NCBI GenBank assembly: GCA_965220465.1
Contig: CBDCPZ010000024.1
Location: 124,001-188,000, forward strand
DNA length: 64,000 nt
Direction of reading: 5' to 3'
Origin: JAHDHW01 sp965220465
GTDB lineage: Bacteria; Bacteroidota; Bacteroidia; Chitinophagales; Saprospiraceae
The stretch's first letter is position 1, and the number at the start of each line of letters is the position of its first letter. The translations under genes were made by a program, and so were the position numbers. Positions 62,691 through 64,000 of this stretch are shown in pieces. Below the pieces are notes generated by a model. The model saw nothing but the letters and a program-made list of their open reading frames with translations, was not told the origin of the DNA and did not search any database.

Positions 62691-64000
62691 TTAACTATTA
62701 GAACTCATAAATGGGAAAAATAGTATAAAACTACTCCCTTTACCTGGTTCACTTTTTACTTCAATCTGGCCATTATGGGCATTTACCATAGCTTTTACAT
62801 AACTTAATCCAAGCCCAAACCCCTTCACATCATGTAAATTCCCTGTGTGAACCCTATAAAATTTATCAAAAATATGTTTGCGAGCTTCTTTTGTCATTCC
62901 AATCCCATTATCTTTTACTGTAACCTCAACACCATTATTTATGTTACGAGTAAGAACAGAAATCTCTGGGTTACGAGGAGAATACTTGTTCGCATTGTCC
63001 AATAAATTATGAATAACATTGGTTACGTGAGTTTGATCACCTTGTATTGTTGGCTTCGAAGCATCTAATTCTGTAGAAATCGTGCCTTCCTTTTTTTCTA
63101 TCTGCAATGTAGCATTTCCAACAGCCTGGCTAATTACTTCATGAAGATTGATGTTTGACATTTTTAATTGAAAATCATTTTTATCAATTACTGCCATTTG
63201 AAGTACTTTCTCCACCTGGTTATTCATCCGCTTATTTTCTTGTTTGATAATATCGGCAAAACGACGGACTTTATCAACATTTCCAGAAATCATAGGGCTG
63301 GTAATTGAATCTGCGGCTAATGAAATCGTCGCGATTGGAGTTTTAAATTCATGAGTCATATTATTGATAAAATCAGACTTCATCTCTCCAACTTTCTTCT
63401 GAAAGAAAATAACCTGAATCGTGTAAGCAAAACAAAACAATATCAGCCCGGTAAATATTATTGATCCGATAAGTGTTTTCCATACGGAGCCCCAAACCAG
63501 ATTGGTTTTACCAGGAAAATAGATCATCAACAATCCAGGTGATTGAATATCATCAGCATACAAATCAACACTATATTCAGAATTATAAAGTGTTTTAGTC
63601 CCTGAGGTAAAAGCCTGAGGGCTGTTATCGCGTACAACATAGTGTCCATCAATGATGACAAACGACTTCTCCTTATGAGAATAAACACCATAATTAAAAT
63701 CAATAGCTATAAAACGATTAGCCAATTCATTGGAAATAGCTTCTTGCAACAAGTCCAACTCTATCCGATGCGAAATTGGCTCCGGGTTGAGCAATTTGTT
63801 GATTTGCATCCGTTGCCAATATTTTACCTGTTGTTCATACCGTTCAAACCGTTCTCTTTCACAATCAGGACAATGACATTCATTTTTGTCATTCAAATGA
63901 GCAAAAAGGCTTGATTCCTCAGACAATAAACTGTCATATGATAATTCTGAATTGAGAGAAAGCTCCGTCAAAACACCTTTAGAATCCTGCTTAAAGTTTT
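62691..64000 (-). CDS. sensor histidine kinase (RprX-like), 5' end outside window
   Basis: The frame runs open to the right edge of the window (upstream residues NFKQDSKGVL before a TTG at 63971), so the true start lies outside. The visible ~435 residues hold part of an extracytoplasmic sensor domain and a membrane helix (about 170-196 of the visible part, TLIGSIIFTGLILFCFAYTI). A HisKA domain has MTHEFKTPIATISLAADSI (the phospho-accepting His). The ATPase domain has LLDNANKYSP, DNGIGMTKEARKHIFDKFYRV and GFGLGLSYVK. The sensor segment carries CHCPDCERE, a three-cysteine cluster that could bind metal or respond to redox. Confidence 0.9.
   Translation of the reverse strand, partial: NFKQDSKGVLTELSLNSELSYDSLLSEESSLFAHLNDKNECHCPDCERERFERYEQQVKYWQRMQINKLLNPEPISHRIELDLLQEAISNELANRFIAIDFNYGVYSHKEKSFVIIDGHYVVRDNSPQAFTSGTKTLYNSEYSVDLYADDIQSPGLLMIYFPGKTNLVWGSVWKTLIGSIIFTGLILFCFAYTIQVIFFQKKVGEMKSDFINNMTHEFKTPIATISLAADSITSPMISGNVDKVRRFADIIKQENKRMNNQVEKVLQMAVIDKNDFQLKMSNINLHEVISQAVGNATLQIEKKEGTISTELDASKPTIQGDQTHVTNVIHNLLDNANKYSPRNPEISVLTRNINNGVEVTVKDNGIGMTKEARKHIFDKFYRVHTGNLHDVKGFGLGLSYVKAMVNAHNGQIEVKSEPGKGSSFILFFPFMSSNS

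Noticed and set aside
1..64000. tRNA, rRNA, CRISPR arrays, prophage or integrase genes
   Set aside because: I looked for repeat-spacer patterns, cloverleaf ends and transposase or integrase motifs and saw none; a covariance-model scan would be more sensitive for small RNAs.

Overview
The window is AT-rich DNA from a member of the Bacteroidota, probably a marine polysaccharide degrader. The evidence is a SusC/SusD pair, type IX secretion components (PorQ, a PorE-like OmpA/propeller protein, cargo with C-terminal sorting domains), a TonB-VanZ-GcvH cluster, an RprX/RprY-like two-component pair, a mevalonate-type GHMP kinase, and promoters of the Bacteroidota form TTTG-N19/20-TAnnTTTG. A mitochondrial-type citrate synthase could point towards the Saprospiria, but this is weak evidence.

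The most coherent block is a complete alginate utilisation locus at about 1.4-23.4 kb, all on the + strand. A FadR-type GntR regulator (1548-2267) has a canonical promoter followed at once by the perfect palindrome AATTGGTCGACCAATT. This closely resembles operators of the enteric hexuronate repressors UxuR/ExuR, so autoregulation by a uronate-derived signal is likely. Next come SusC, a SusD broken by at least five indels, a PKD/lectin-like surface lipoprotein, a single-domain PL7 alginate lyase, a Tat-type xylose-isomerase-like protein, an Nramp-family transporter without the usual metal ligands, a tandem-duplicated PL7 lipoprotein, KdgF, a hexuronate-type MFS permease, two SDR reductases, KDG kinase, a PPi-type phosphofructokinase, KDPG aldolase and a two-domain PL6 lyase similar to AlyGC. 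The inferred route is: lyases at the cell surface and in the periplasm make unsaturated mono- and oligouronates; SusCD and the MFS permease import them; KdgF linearises the monomer to DEH; an SDR reduces DEH to KDG; KdgK and Eda turn KDG into pyruvate and glyceraldehyde-3-phosphate. The PPi-PFK would serve the gluconeogenic triose/hexose step.

From 23.4 to 37.3 kb most genes are on the - strand and are unrelated housekeeping or accessory genes: a flavin monooxygenase, a LEA-like repeat protein, an ABC ATPase, Skp/OmpH (+ strand), a site-2 protease with CBS domains, acyl-CoA dehydrogenase, an MFS protein, a DUF4286 protein, a TPR lipoprotein/secreted protein, TonB, VanZ, GcvH, citrate synthase and a small periplasmic helical protein. 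Several perfect stem-loop terminators separate them.

From 37.4 to 47 kb the + strand carries a DUF3109 protein, PpiD, UDP-glucose dehydrogenase, a YwqK-like repeat lipoprotein, PorQ and two T9SS cargo proteins with a nearly identical 23-nt leader. From 47 to 64 kb are Mfd, a CYTH protein, a MORN protein, a GHMP kinase, a SAM methyltransferase, the PorE-like protein, a 2-oxoacid dehydrogenase E2, CinA, BirA, RsfS, FtsH, and a response regulator/histidine kinase pair cut by the window edge. I saw no rRNA, tRNA, CRISPR array, insertion sequence or prophage.
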